Part shown: in pieces, positions 1-7,813 of the stretch
Layout: every line of letters begins with the position of its first letter
Numbering within the stretch: the first letter of the stretch is position 1
NCBI GenBank assembly: GCA_026224875.1
Contig: JAMFRU010000050.1
Span: forward strand, 1-64,000
Length of the DNA stretch: 64,000 nucleotides
Reading direction: 5' to 3'
Source: Acidocella sp.
GTDB lineage: Bacteria > Pseudomonadota > Alphaproteobacteria > Acetobacterales > Acetobacteraceae
The notes under the pieces: generated by a model
The model's input: only the letters and a program-made list of their open reading frames with translations
Told to the model about the DNA's origin: nothing
The model's database searches: none
Made by a program: the position numbers and the translations under genes

Positions 1-41
1 CACGTTCCCGAAGGTCCATCGAATATGCTCGTGCCATCCAT
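1..41 (-). CDS. Start of an unidentified gene, leaving the window
   Basis: On the minus strand an ATG at 41-39 opens a frame (M-D-G-T-S-I-F-D-G-P-S-G-T) that stays open to the window edge. A strong Shine-Dalgarno AGGAGG (plus-strand positions 49-54) lies 7 nt before the ATG, and this is the main support. Only 13 codons are visible, so no family can be named. It lies downstream of the ABC ATPase gene on the same strand, about 200 bp away, so it could be a further member of that operon or an independent gene. Confidence 0.4.
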   Translation of the reverse strand, partial: MDGTSIFDGPSGT

Positions 42-245
42 GCCGGCCTCCTCCACCAGCAAAAATGCTGAACCAAATCACACCGCGTCGAGGCAAGGCA
101 AAATCCGACTCCGAGTAAAATCATACCGCTCTAATGGAGGCTGGGCCTAGCCCAGCAGGGTGCGCCATGGTGCGACATCGAAATCAGGCCGTGCTTTCGG
201 AAGATCAGGCTGCCCGTAAAGCCCGACCGTCCAGGGTAAAGCCGG

Positions 246-1298
246 CTATTCAGGTATCAAATAAGCATTCGCCGGCGCAAATCCGAGATAAACCATATCG
301 CCTGGCCGGGCGGAGAGGCTGTTCTCCCGCCGGGGCATCCGTACTGTCAGTTCCTGGTCCCAGCCTGTACGCACATTATAGGCGGTGACGTCGCCCAGAT
401 AGACGCTATCGGTCACCCTGGCCTGGATGCCTTCCGGCGCCAGGTAGAGATGCTCGGGGCGCAGCATCAGCCGCCCAGCACCTTCCCGCGCGGCGTCATG
501 GTCGTTCAAGGCTGGGCCGTGCAAGGCCGTACCGTCGGGTAGATGCGCCATACCTTGCTTCAGCGTGATGTCGATGAGGTTGGAGTTGCCGATGAAGCCA
601 GCGGTGAAGGCGCTGGCCGGGCGGTCATACAGATCCGGGCCCGTGCCGATCTGCTCGATACCGCCATGGTTGAACAGCACGATACGGTCCGACAGGCGCA
701 GCGCCTCCTCCTGGTCATGTGTCACATAGATAATCGTGACACCTGTCTCGACATGGATGCGCTTGATCTCGGTCTGGATTTCCTCTCGCAGCTTTTTGTC
801 GAGCGCCGAAAGCGGCTCGTCCATCAGCAAAATCTGCGGATCGTAGGCCAAAGCGCGCGCCAAGGCCACGCGCTGCTGCTGCCCGCCGGAAAGCTGGGCG
901 GGTTTGCGCTCGCGCATCGGTGCCAGATGCACGAGGTCGAGCATCGCGGCCACCTTCGCCGCGATCTCGGCTTTCGGGCGGCGCCGTACGCGCAACGGAA
1001 ACGCCACATTCTCCGCCACGGTGAGATGCGGGAACAAGGTGTAGCGCTGGAACACCATGCCGATATCACGATGATTCGGTGCCACGCCGCGCAAGCTGCG
1101 GCCATTCAACAGCACATCGCCATGTGTGGGGTCGATGAAGCCGGCAATGGCATAGAGCGTGGTGCTCTTGCCCGAGCCGGAGGGGCCGAGAAAAGTGATG
1201 AATTCACCTTGCTGAATCTGTATCGAGATATCGTCGATGGCGACGAAATCCCCGAAACTCTTGCGCAGATTGCGCAGCTCAAGATACGCGCCGCTCAT
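246..1298 (-). CDS. ABC transporter ATP-binding protein, spermidine/putrescine (PotA) type
   Basis: This 350-residue cytoplasmic ATPase energises the importer encoded by the next three genes. Walker [10 protein letters not shown] is at residues 38-46, the Q-loop at about 84, the signature LSGGQ at 136-140, Walker B ILLMDE at 156-161 and the H-loop His at about 193. A C-terminal TOBE-type region fills residues 270-350, as in PotA/FbpC-family ATPases. The start overlaps the upstream permease stop by 4 nt (ATGA), so translation is probably coupled. It is the last gene of the operon NIPSNAP, binding protein, permease, permease, ATPase. The substrate cannot be read from sequence; the family covers polyamines, Fe(III) and related cations, and the partner genes favour an organic amine or N-containing substrate. 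Confidence 0.9.
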   Translation of the reverse strand: MSGAYLELRNLRKSFGDFVAIDDISIQIQQGEFITFLGPSGSGKSTTLYAIAGFIDPTHGDVLLNGRSLRGVAPNHRDIGMVFQRYTLFPHLTVAENVAFPLRVRRRPKAEIAAKVAAMLDLVHLAPMRERKPAQLSGGQQQRVALARALAYDPQILLMDEPLSALDKKLREEIQTEIKRIHVETGVTIIYVTHDQEEALRLSDRIVLFNHGGIEQIGTGPDLYDRPASAFTAGFIGNSNLIDITLKQGMAHLPDGTALHGPALNDHDAAREGAGRLMLRPEHLYLAPEGIQARVTDSVYLGDVTAYNVRTGWDQELTVRMPRRENSLSARPGDMVYLGFAPANAYLIPE

Positions 1299-2095
1299 CG
1301 TTTTGAATCCTTGTTGAAGAGGGCCGCAATTCCCATGAGGATGACCGTGCCGAGCACGAGCAAGGTCGAGACGACGGCGATATCCGGCGAGAGATTCTGC
1401 CGTAGCTCGCCCAGCATGCGCAAAGGCAATGTCTGCAGGGTCGGGCTCGCCATGAAAATGGCCACCACCACCTCATCCCATGATGTCAGAAAGGAGAAGA
1501 CCGCGGCGGTGAAAATACCATGCCTTATGGCGGGGAGGATGACGCGGATGCGTGCCTCCCAGAGCGACGCGCCGCAGAGCATCGCGGCATCCTCCAGGGA
1601 TTTGTCGGTCTGTTCCAGCGCGCTGGTGATGGCGGTGATGGAAAACGGCAAGGCCAGCACCAGATGCGCCAGCACGAAACCGAGGAAACTGCCCGCGAGA
1701 TGCAGCCGCAGGAAAGCGGCATAAAGTGCGATGCCCAGCACGATGGACGGCATGATCATCGGCGTGAGGAAAAAACCGCGCAGCAGTTCGCGCCCCGGAA
1801 AGCTGCCCCGCGCCAAAGCGAAGCCGCCCAGCAGCCCGAGCAGCACGGAGGCCAGCGTGACGGCCGCGCCCAGCTCGACACTGGTGAGGAAGGAGCTGAG
1901 CCAGTCAGGATCGGCGAACACCTCCTGATACCATTGCAACGTCCAGCCCGGGGGTGGGAATTGCAGCCATTGCGAGGCATCGAAGGAGAGTGCCACCAGC
2001 AGCAGCAAGGGCGCCAGTAGAAACACCATGGCGATGCTGGCCAGCGTGCAGAGCACCCAGCGCCAACTGCCAAGCTGTGAGAAATCCAGCAACAT
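1295..2095 (-). CDS. ABC transporter permease, PotC type
   Basis: A 266-residue inner-membrane permease of the spermidine/putrescine class (MetI-like fold), with about six hydrophobic segments. The first follows a short basic N-terminus (W-VLCTLASIAMVFLLAPLLLL region). The EAA-type cytoplasmic loop that contacts the ATPase lies around residues 165-185 (EDAAMLCGASLWEARIRV). It sits 3 nt after the other permease gene and overlaps the ATPase start by 4 nt, as expected for co-translated subunits. The length is normal for PotC-like proteins. Confidence 0.88.
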   Translation of the reverse strand: MLLDFSQLGSWRWVLCTLASIAMVFLLAPLLLLVALSFDASQWLQFPPPGWTLQWYQEVFADPDWLSSFLTSVELGAAVTLASVLLGLLGGFALARGSFPGRELLRGFFLTPMIMPSIVLGIALYAAFLRLHLAGSFLGFVLAHLVLALPFSITAITSALEQTDKSLEDAAMLCGASLWEARIRVILPAIRHGIFTAAVFSFLTSWDEVVVAIFMASPTLQTLPLRMLGELRQNLSPDIAVVSTLLVLGTVILMGIAALFNKDSKR

Positions 2096-2098
2096 GGC

Positions 2099-2980
2099 TC
2101 AGCCCCTGTTCCGCCCGTGCGGCGCCAGATAGCGCGCCTGCACGGTGTAAAGCGCCAGGGTAAGTACCAGCAGCACGAAGGCAGCGGCACCAGCCAGGCC
2201 CCAGTTCAGCAGCGTCTGCACCTGCTGGGCGATCAGCTCCGCCAGCATCATGTCCTGCGCCCCGCCGAGCAGCGAGGGGGTGATGTAATAGCCGAGCGAC
2301 ATGACGAAGATGATCAGCGCGCCGGCTGCCAGCCCCGGCAGCAGTAACGGCAGAAACACGCGCGTAAAAGCCTGCAGCCGCGAGGCGCCGCAGAGCGAGG
2401 CGGCCTGGAACATTGCCGGGTCCAGCGCCGCCAGCGGCCCGCGCAGCGAGATGACCATGAACGGTAGCATGATATACACCATGCCGATCACCACCCCCGC
2501 CATGCTGCCGTAAAGCGGCCGGGGGGTTTGGATCAGCCCCGTCCAGATCAGGAAATTATTGATGGGCCCGTTATCCTGCAGCAGCACCATCCAGGCATAG
2601 GTGCGGGCCAGCAGGTTGGTCCACATGGAAAGAATGACGACCCCGAATGTCAGACGCCCGAGCCAGCCGGGCGCCACCGCCACGAACCAGGCCAGTGGCA
2701 GGCCGGCCAGCGTGGTGATGACGGTGACAAGGCCGGCGATCAGGAAGGTGTTTTCCAGCACATTGGCATAGGTGCTGGTGGCCAGCAGGGCGGTGTAGTT
2801 CTGCAGACCGAAATGTGGCTCCAGCACGGAGCGCAGCAGCAGGACGATAACTGGCAAAGCGAAGCAGAGCAGCAGAAACGCCAGCACCGGCAGCGCCGGG
2901 GCAAACCCCCGTGAGCGCCAGCGGGGTAGGCTGGCCGGGGCGGGCTGCACCACCCCGGCGAGCGTCATTTGGTCTGCCAT
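2099..2980 (-). CDS. ABC transporter permease, PotB type
   Basis: A 293-residue inner-membrane permease forming the heterodimeric channel with the downstream PotC-type subunit. Several hydrophobic segments are visible, and the EAA-like loop (FQAASLCGASRLQAFTRV) lies near residues 190-210. Two starts are possible. ATG at 2980 overlaps the binding-protein gene by 16 nt. ATG at 2968 overlaps its TGA as ATGA and gives a product four residues shorter, which is more typical of coupling. Family assignment is by length, topology and operon position; substrate unknown. Confidence 0.87.
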   Translation of the reverse strand: MADQMTLAGVVQPAPASLPRWRSRGFAPALPVLAFLLLCFALPVIVLLLRSVLEPHFGLQNYTALLATSTYANVLENTFLIAGLVTVITTLAGLPLAWFVAVAPGWLGRLTFGVVILSMWTNLLARTYAWMVLLQDNGPINNFLIWTGLIQTPRPLYGSMAGVVIGMVYIMLPFMVISLRGPLAALDPAMFQAASLCGASRLQAFTRVFLPLLLPGLAAGALIIFVMSLGYYITPSLLGGAQDMMLAELIAQQVQTLLNWGLAGAAAFVLLVLTLALYTVQARYLAPHGRNRG

Positions 2981-3978
2981 GCGTACCAGCGGTCAGCGAT
3001 CTCGTCACGATGCGCGGCCCAATATCCCATGTCGAGGTCGATATGCGACTGCGCATGAGCATTGGGCAGATTCGCCAATGCGGCAGCGGTCATCAACGTG
3101 GCGGCGCCGGTATTCACCGGGGCGTAGCCGGTATCGCTGGCGAATTTTGCCTGTGCCCCGGCGCTGGTGGCATAGGCGATGAACGCCTGCGCCGCCGCTT
3201 CGTGCGGGGCATTTTTCGGGATTACCAGCATATCGCCGGTGGTCAGATCCTCATCCCAGCTCATCGCCACCGGCATAGCTGTGTCCTCCAGCGCCTGCAC
3301 GCGGCCATTCCACATCAGGCTTATCGGGCACTGGCCGGAGGCCAGCTCCTGCTGAGATTGCGCGCCGGTGCTCCACCACACAATATTCTTTTTGATGCTG
3401 TCGAGTTTCCTGAAAGCGCGGTCGAGGTCGAGCGGATAGAGCTTGTCCGGTGCCACGCCGTCGGCCAGCAGGGCTGCCTCCAGCACGCCGGCGGCTGACC
3501 ATTTATAGAAGCAGCGCTTGCCGGGGAATGTCTTGAGGTCGAACAGATCCGCCATGGATTGCGGTGTCGCGCCATGGAAGGCATTCTTGTCATGGGCGAT
3601 GACGAAGGCATAGTAGAAGGACCCGGCGGCATATTTGGTGAGGAAACGCGGGTCGATCTGCGCCGCCTGGGCCGGGGTAAGGCTGAGCGGCGTCAGCAGC
3701 CCATCCTCTCCCGCGCGCACGGCGAAATCATATTCCACATCCACCACATCCCATGACACATTTCCGCTCTGCACCATGGCCGTGAACTTGCCGTAGTCGG
3801 TCGGCCCGTCCTGCACCACGGTGATGCCGGTTGTTTTGGAGAACGGCTTTGCCCAATCCTTCTGCTGCGCCGCCTGGGTGGTGCCTCCCCAGCTCGTGAA
3901 CACCATGCTGTTCTGCGCCTGGGCCGATAAAGCGGTACCCAACGCCAGACATATACCTAACCCCAAGCTATGCCGCAT
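2965..3978 (-). CDS. Periplasmic extracellular solute-binding protein (PotD-like)
   Basis: A 337-residue secreted binding protein that delivers substrate to the two permeases. Residues 1-22 form a Sec signal peptide (short basic start, hydrophobic core, cleavage after AQA). The mature part begins QNSMVFTSWGGTTQ, typical of family 1/PotD-like binding proteins for polyamines and similar amines. The interior segments NIVWWSTGAQSQQELASGQ and MSWDEDLTTGDMLVIPKNAPH fit this family. It follows the NIPSNAP gene by 2 nt. The ligand pocket cannot be assigned from sequence alone. Confidence 0.88.
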   Translation of the reverse strand: MRHSLGLGICLALGTALSAQAQNSMVFTSWGGTTQAAQQKDWAKPFSKTTGITVVQDGPTDYGKFTAMVQSGNVSWDVVDVEYDFAVRAGEDGLLTPLSLTPAQAAQIDPRFLTKYAAGSFYYAFVIAHDKNAFHGATPQSMADLFDLKTFPGKRCFYKWSAAGVLEAALLADGVAPDKLYPLDLDRAFRKLDSIKKNIVWWSTGAQSQQELASGQCPISLMWNGRVQALEDTAMPVAMSWDEDLTTGDMLVIPKNAPHEAAAQAFIAYATSAGAQAKFASDTGYAPVNTGAATLMTAAALANLPNAHAQSHIDLDMGYWAAHRDEIADRWYAWQTK

Positions 3979-3980
3979 TG

Positions 3981-4319
3981 TCAGATCTCCTTGTTGACCG
4001 GATGGCCAGGCAGTGGCGAGAACGGCGCGGGACGTAGGATCTTCGTCTCCATCGTCTCGATCAAGGCCTGAATTTTGGGCAGAAAGGCCAGCCAGCGTGC
4101 ATCACGCATCAGCGCGGCCCGGCGGCGCTCGCGTTCATCCAGGCTGGTATAGGCCCAGATATGCACGATCTCGTTCAGCGGCCCGATCTCGGTGGCGAAA
4201 TACCCGGCCAGCCCGCCCAGATACGCGCTCTGGATGGCGATGCCCTCCTCTTCCACCAGTTTGAGATAGAGCGGCACCGTGCCGGTCTTCAGACGATAGC
4301 TGCGCAGCTCGTAAAACAT
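3981..4319 (-). CDS. NIPSNAP-family small protein
   Basis: A 112-residue cytoplasmic protein opening with MFYELRSYRLKTGTVPLYL and containing the segment EIVHIWAYTSLDERERRRAAL, a hallmark of the NIPSNAP/dimeric alpha-beta barrel family. Bacterial members are often encoded beside catabolic oxygenases or hydrolases but rarely have a known reaction. It is the first gene of the minus-strand transporter operon, and its start lies 20 bp from the 22-bp palindromic operator at 4340-4361. This suggests an accessory role in the pathway controlled by the neighbouring GntR regulator. Confidence 0.85.
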   Translation of the reverse strand: MFYELRSYRLKTGTVPLYLKLVEEEGIAIQSAYLGGLAGYFATEIGPLNEIVHIWAYTSLDERERRRAALMRDARWLAFLPKIQALIETMETKILRPAPFSPLPGHPVNKEI

Positions 4320-4339
4320 CGGATGCGGACTCCCGCTTT

Positions 4340-4361
4340 ATCATATGGTATACCATATGAT
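4340..4361. promoter_or_regulatory. GntR operator copy 1, perfect 22-bp palindrome
   Basis: A perfect palindrome with core ATGGTATACCAT, extended on both sides as ATCAT/ATGAT, lies 20 bp before the NIPSNAP start. On the minus strand a TTTACA -35-like hexamer sits 18 nt before a TATGGT -10-like hexamer inside the palindrome, so repressor binding would block RNA polymerase. A near-identical site is at 5287-5308 on the other side of the gntR gene. Assignment to the GntR/FCD protein is inference from position and symmetry. Confidence 0.8.
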
Positions 4362-4500
4362 TGTCGTAAGCACCCTGTAAAGAGGGAAATCGCTCATTTG
4401 CCTTATTTAGCGTCATATGCCCACATCACGCGCCCATCACCGCGACTTTCGCAGGAAAACCAGGCGTCCGTGCCCAAATTTTATGCGCCGTGGCAGCGGC

Positions 4501-5196
4501 TTACGGCTGTGTCTGCGCCAGCGCCAGGCGCAGGGCGTTCTGCAGATGCCGGACGGACGCCGCTTCGGCCGCATCCGGATCGCGCACCTCAATAGCGTCC
4601 AGTATTGCCTGCATCTCGGCCATGCCGTGCTTGTCCCGCCCGGCGGTGGAAATGGTACGCGCCCGCAAATGGGTGATGCGCCCGTTCAGCGAGACCAGCA
4701 GTTCCCAGGCCACGGCACGGCCCGCGGCGCGGAACATCGCCTCATAGAAACTGGCGGTGGCGGCCAGCACGGCGAAAGGGTCGGCGCTGGCATAGCCGGC
4801 GCGCACTCGCTCAAGCGCTGCGCGCAGGGCATTCAAATCCGCGGGCGTGGCCCGCGCCGCGCAATGGCGCGCCGCCAGCGCCTCCAGCATCGAACGCAGC
4901 TCATAAATCTGCGTGATTTTCGCGGGTTCGGGTGCTGCCACGGCAGGGCCATGCCCCGGGACGGTCTCGACCAGCCCCTCGGATTCCAGATGCCGAAGCA
5001 CCTCGCGCACCACGCTGCGGCTCACCCCCAGCCGCTCGCATAAAGCTCGCTCCACCAGCCGCTCACCGGGGCGGAACTTCATCGTCAGAATCGCCTCGCG
5101 CATTTTTTCCAGCGCCAACAGCCGCAATGTCTTGGCGGTGCGGTCAACCAGCAGCGTGTCAGTCTGGGTATCTGGCTCAGCTTGGGTATCTGGCAT
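4501..5196 (-). CDS. GntR-family transcriptional regulator, FadR/FCD subfamily
   Basis: A 231-residue DNA-binding regulator. The N-terminal winged helix-turn-helix (about residues 25-90) contains the GntR signature FRPGERLVERALCERLGVSR followed by SVVREVLRHLESEGLV. The C-terminal all-helical FCD ligand-binding domain spans about 105-225. It lies between two divergent operons, each with a 22-bp palindromic operator at its promoter (4340-4361 and 5287-5308), so it most likely represses both and responds to a pathway metabolite. Its own start at 5196 is about 90 bp from the second operator, so autoregulation is possible. Confidence 0.93.
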   Translation of the reverse strand: MPDTQAEPDTQTDTLLVDRTAKTLRLLALEKMREAILTMKFRPGERLVERALCERLGVSRSVVREVLRHLESEGLVETVPGHGPAVAAPEPAKITQIYELRSMLEALAARHCAARATPADLNALRAALERVRAGYASADPFAVLAATASFYEAMFRAAGRAVAWELLVSLNGRITHLRARTISTAGRDKHGMAEMQAILDAIEVRDPDAAEAASVRHLQNALRLALAQTQP

Positions 5197-5286
5197 TGTG
5201 AAAACCTACTCCCTCTGGCCCAGTCTATACCGGGCCATAAAAAACGATAGTCGGGACAGTTTCCTCTTTACAGGGCTTTACTGTCA

Positions 5287-5308
5287 ATCTTATGGTATAC
5301 CATAAGAT
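5287..5308. promoter_or_regulatory. GntR operator copy 2, perfect 22-bp palindrome
   Basis: A perfect palindrome with the same ATGGTATACCAT core as the copy at 4340-4361, differing only at the flanking T/A pair. It lies 14 bp before the DUF1185 start. A TTTACA -35-like box (5267-5272), 18 nt from a TATGGT -10-like box inside the palindrome, reproduces the geometry of copy 1. The motif CCTCTTTACAGGG just upstream (5263-5275) is also shared, in inverted orientation, with 4373-4385. Confidence 0.8.
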
Positions 5309-5322
5309 GAAAGAGATTCGCC

Positions 5323-5910
5323 ATGATGCTCTCGCTGCGTAAACTCGTCACCTATACCGAAGATATCCGCATCGAAGGCGGGCGACCCGCGCCGGTCCCT
5401 CTCAAGCTGTTCGCCGCCGCCGCTGTGCTCGCCAACCCCTGGGCCGGGCGCGGCTTCGTCGAAGATCTGTCACCCGAGATCCGCACCATCGCGCCGCAGC
5501 TGGGCGAGCTGCTCACCGCTGAAATCCTGCGCCTGGCCGGCTCCGGCGCTGCGGTGGAAGGCTACGGCAAATCCGCCGTGGTGGGCAGCGCCGGCGAAGT
5601 CGAGCATGCCTCCGCGCTCATCCATACCCTGCGCTTCGGCAATCATTACCGCAGCGCAGTGGGGGCAAAATCCTATCTCGCCTTCACCAACACGCGCGGC
5701 GGGCCGGGGGCCGCCATCCATATCCCGCTGATGCACAAGCATGACGAGGGCATGCGCTCGCATTACCTCACCGTGCAGTTCAGCATCGACGATGCCCCCG
5801 CCCCGGACGAGATCGTGGTGGCGCTGGGCGCCTCCATCGGCGGGCGGCCGCACCACCGCATCGGTGACCGTTACAAGGACCTGGCCGAGTTGGGCGATGG
5901 GCATGGCTAA
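5323..5910 (+). CDS. DUF1185 'amino acid synthesis family' protein
   Basis: A 195-residue soluble protein of the DUF1185 family, whose 'amino acid synthesis' name has no firm biochemical basis. Family-like segments visible are VGSAGEVEHASALIHTLRFG and NTRGGPGAAIHIPLMHKHDE. The start follows AAGAGATTCGCC, a modest Shine-Dalgarno. It is the first gene of a plus-strand operon with an alpha/beta hydrolase, a luciferase-like monooxygenase and an aldehyde dehydrogenase, under the second GntR operator. The context suggests a role in breaking down a nitrogen-containing compound imported by the divergent ABC system. Confidence 0.85.
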   Translation: MMLSLRKLVTYTEDIRIEGGRPAPVPLKLFAAAAVLANPWAGRGFVEDLSPEIRTIAPQLGELLTAEILRLAGSGAAVEGYGKSAVVGSAGEVEHASALIHTLRFGNHYRSAVGAKSYLAFTNTRGGPGAAIHIPLMHKHDEGMRSHYLTVQFSIDDAPAPDEIVVALGASIGGRPHHRIGDRYKDLAELGDGHG

Positions 5911-6724
5911 GGGGTTTCATCTCGGCCAGTTCGGTGGCACGGGCTATTGCCGGGCCGGGCAAGGCCCCGCTTTGGTGCTGATCCATGGTGTCGGCATGCA
6001 TGGAGGTTTCTGGGCACCGCAGATGGCGGCCTTTGCCCCGCAATGGGATGTGATCGCCTATGACACTCTGGGCCATGGCGGCAGCCCGCTGCCGCCGGAA
6101 CACCCCAGCCTCGCCGACTATACAGCCCAGTTGCTCGCCTTGCTGGATGGGCTGGGCCTGCAATCGGTTTGCCTTGCCGGCCATTCCATGGGGGCGCTGA
6201 TCGCGCTGGATTTCGCTTTGGCGCATCCCGGGCGCGTAAATGCTTTGGTGCCGATGAACGCGGTCTACTGCCGCAGCCCGGCGCAGCGCGAGGCGGTGCA
6301 AGCCCGCGCCGCGGCACTGGAGACCGGCACACAGGCGCTGGCCTGGCGTCAAGCCGCGATCGACCGCTGGTTCGGCGCGCCGGTGCCACCGGCGCTGCTG
6401 GAAACCGCCGCCTGGGTTGGCGCGTCCCTCGCGATTGTCGATCCTGTCGGCTATGCCCGCGCCTATGACCTGTTCTCCCGGGCCGATGCCGCTCATTTGG
6501 GGCGGCTGGAGAGGCTGGCCATGCCGGCTCTGTTCCTCACCGGTGAGGAGGATGAAAACTCCTCCCCCGATATGTCCCAACGCATGGCCGCGGCGGCGCC
6601 GCGCGGCCGGGCCTTGGCATTGGTCGGCCAGCGCCACATGATGAGCCTGGCCGCAGCGGGGCTGGTGAACGGCGTTCTCGCCCGTTTTTTCGCTGAAACC
6701 GCGTTGTTGCAAGCTGCGCAATAG
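5903..6724 (+). CDS. Alpha/beta-fold hydrolase
   Basis: An approximately 273-residue soluble hydrolase. The nucleophile elbow GHSMG lies near residue 93 (catalytic Ser), preceded by the oxyanion-hole segment LIHGVGMHGGFW. The strand SPLPPEHPSLADYTAQ and the late His in VGQRHMMSLA complete a likely Ser-Asp-His triad. I chose the ATG at 5903, overlapping the DUF1185 stop by 8 nt; an ATG at 5897 is also possible. RutD- and 3-oxoadipate-lactonase-like enzymes look similar, so the substrate is open. Together with the adjacent flavin monooxygenase it resembles oxidative ring opening followed by hydrolysis. Confidence 0.85.
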   Translation: MAKGFHLGQFGGTGYCRAGQGPALVLIHGVGMHGGFWAPQMAAFAPQWDVIAYDTLGHGGSPLPPEHPSLADYTAQLLALLDGLGLQSVCLAGHSMGALIALDFALAHPGRVNALVPMNAVYCRSPAQREAVQARAAALETGTQALAWRQAAIDRWFGAPVPPALLETAAWVGASLAIVDPVGYARAYDLFSRADAAHLGRLERLAMPALFLTGEEDENSSPDMSQRMAAAAPRGRALALVGQRHMMSLAAAGLVNGVLARFFAETALLQAAQ

Positions 6725-6745
6725 CGCCACGCCGGAGGCACGCTG

Positions 6746-7813
6746 ATGAAATTCTCGCTGTTTGTGCATATGGAACGCCTGGACCCGGAACAAAGCCACA
6801 GCGCGCTGCTCGGCGAGCTTGAGGCCCTGGTTGTGCTGGCCGAGAAGGGCGGCATGACAGCGGCCTGGATCGGCGAGCATCACGGCATGGAATTCACCAT
6901 CGCCCCCAACCCCTTCATCCAGATCGCCTATCTGGCGGCAAAGACCAGGACGATCCGTCTCGGCACCAGCTCGGTGATCGCGCCCTTCTGGCACCCAATC
7001 AAGCTCGCCGGCGAAACGGCGATGACGGATATCATCACCGGCGGCCGGCTGGAGCTGGGCATCGCCCGCGGCGCCTACAGCTTCGAATATGAGCGGCTGC
7101 ATCCCGGACTGACCCCGGCTGAGGCGGGCTTGCGTATGCGCGAGCTGGTGCCCGCAGTGCAGAAATTGCTCGCGGGCGATTACGAACATTGCGGCGAATA
7201 CTGGCAATTTCCAAAAACCAGCGCCGTACCGCAGCCGCTGCAGAAAAACGGCCCGCCGATATGGGTGGCGGCGCGCGACCCGAACTCGCATGAGTTCGCT
7301 GTGCGTACGGGCTGCAACGTGCAGGTAACGCCGCTGGCCAGTGGCGATGGCGAGGTGGAAAGCCTCATGCAGCGCTTCAATGCCGCCTGCGCGGCCAATC
7401 CGCAAAGACAACGCCCGCAGATCATGCTGCTGCAGCATTGCTACGTCGCCGCGGATGAGGCGGATGCAGCACAAGGTGCGGAGGAGCTGAGCCGGTTCTA
7501 TTGCTACTTCGGCGCCTGGTTCCAGAATAAAAAAACCGTGACCAGGGGCATGATGCAGGGACTGACACCCGAGGAGCTGGCTGCGATGCCGCAATATGCA
7601 CCCGGTGCGATACGGCAGAATCTCGTCATCGGTACGGCGGCTGCGGTGGTGGCGCGGCTGCAATCCTATGAAGCGATGGGCTATGACCAGTTCAGCCTGT
7701 GGATCGACAGCGGCATGAGCTTCGTGCGCAAGCAGGCGTCGCTGACGCGCTTCATCGAGCAGGTGATGCCGCATTTCCAGAAGCAGCCGGAGAAGGCGCC
7801 GCATTATGCCTGA
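6746..7813 (+). CDS. LLM-class flavin-dependent monooxygenase
   Basis: A 355-residue luciferase-like TIM-barrel monooxygenase that uses reduced FMN and O2. Typical features are MKFSLFVHMERLDP at the start, the GEHHGMEF segment near residue 50, RLGTSSVIAPFWHPIKLAGE (residues 72-90) and GGRLELGIARGAY. The start has a clear Shine-Dalgarno GGAGG 8 nt upstream. No flavin reductase is encoded nearby, so FMNH2 must come from elsewhere. It overlaps the aldehyde dehydrogenase start by 8 nt. It probably oxidises the substrate imported by the divergent ABC transporter. Confidence 0.9.
   Translation: MKFSLFVHMERLDPEQSHSALLGELEALVVLAEKGGMTAAWIGEHHGMEFTIAPNPFIQIAYLAAKTRTIRLGTSSVIAPFWHPIKLAGETAMTDIITGGRLELGIARGAYSFEYERLHPGLTPAEAGLRMRELVPAVQKLLAGDYEHCGEYWQFPKTSAVPQPLQKNGPPIWVAARDPNSHEFAVRTGCNVQVTPLASGDGEVESLMQRFNAACAANPQRQRPQIMLLQHCYVAADEADAAQGAEELSRFYCYFGAWFQNKKTVTRGMMQGLTPEELAAMPQYAPGAIRQNLVIGTAAAVVARLQSYEAMGYDQFSLWIDSGMSFVRKQASLTRFIEQVMPHFQKQPEKAPHYA

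Noticed and set aside
543-2347. Several plus-strand open frames (for example 543-1724 and 1520-2020) antisense to the ABC transporter genes
   Set aside because: They are GC-driven shadows of the confidently identified minus-strand ATPase and permease genes and have no family features or ribosome-binding sites.
5780-7804. Long 674-codon minus-strand frame opposite the alpha/beta hydrolase and monooxygenase genes
   Set aside because: Low-complexity Gln/His/Arg-rich translation typical of an antisense shadow in GC-rich DNA; the plus-strand genes have clear active-site motifs.
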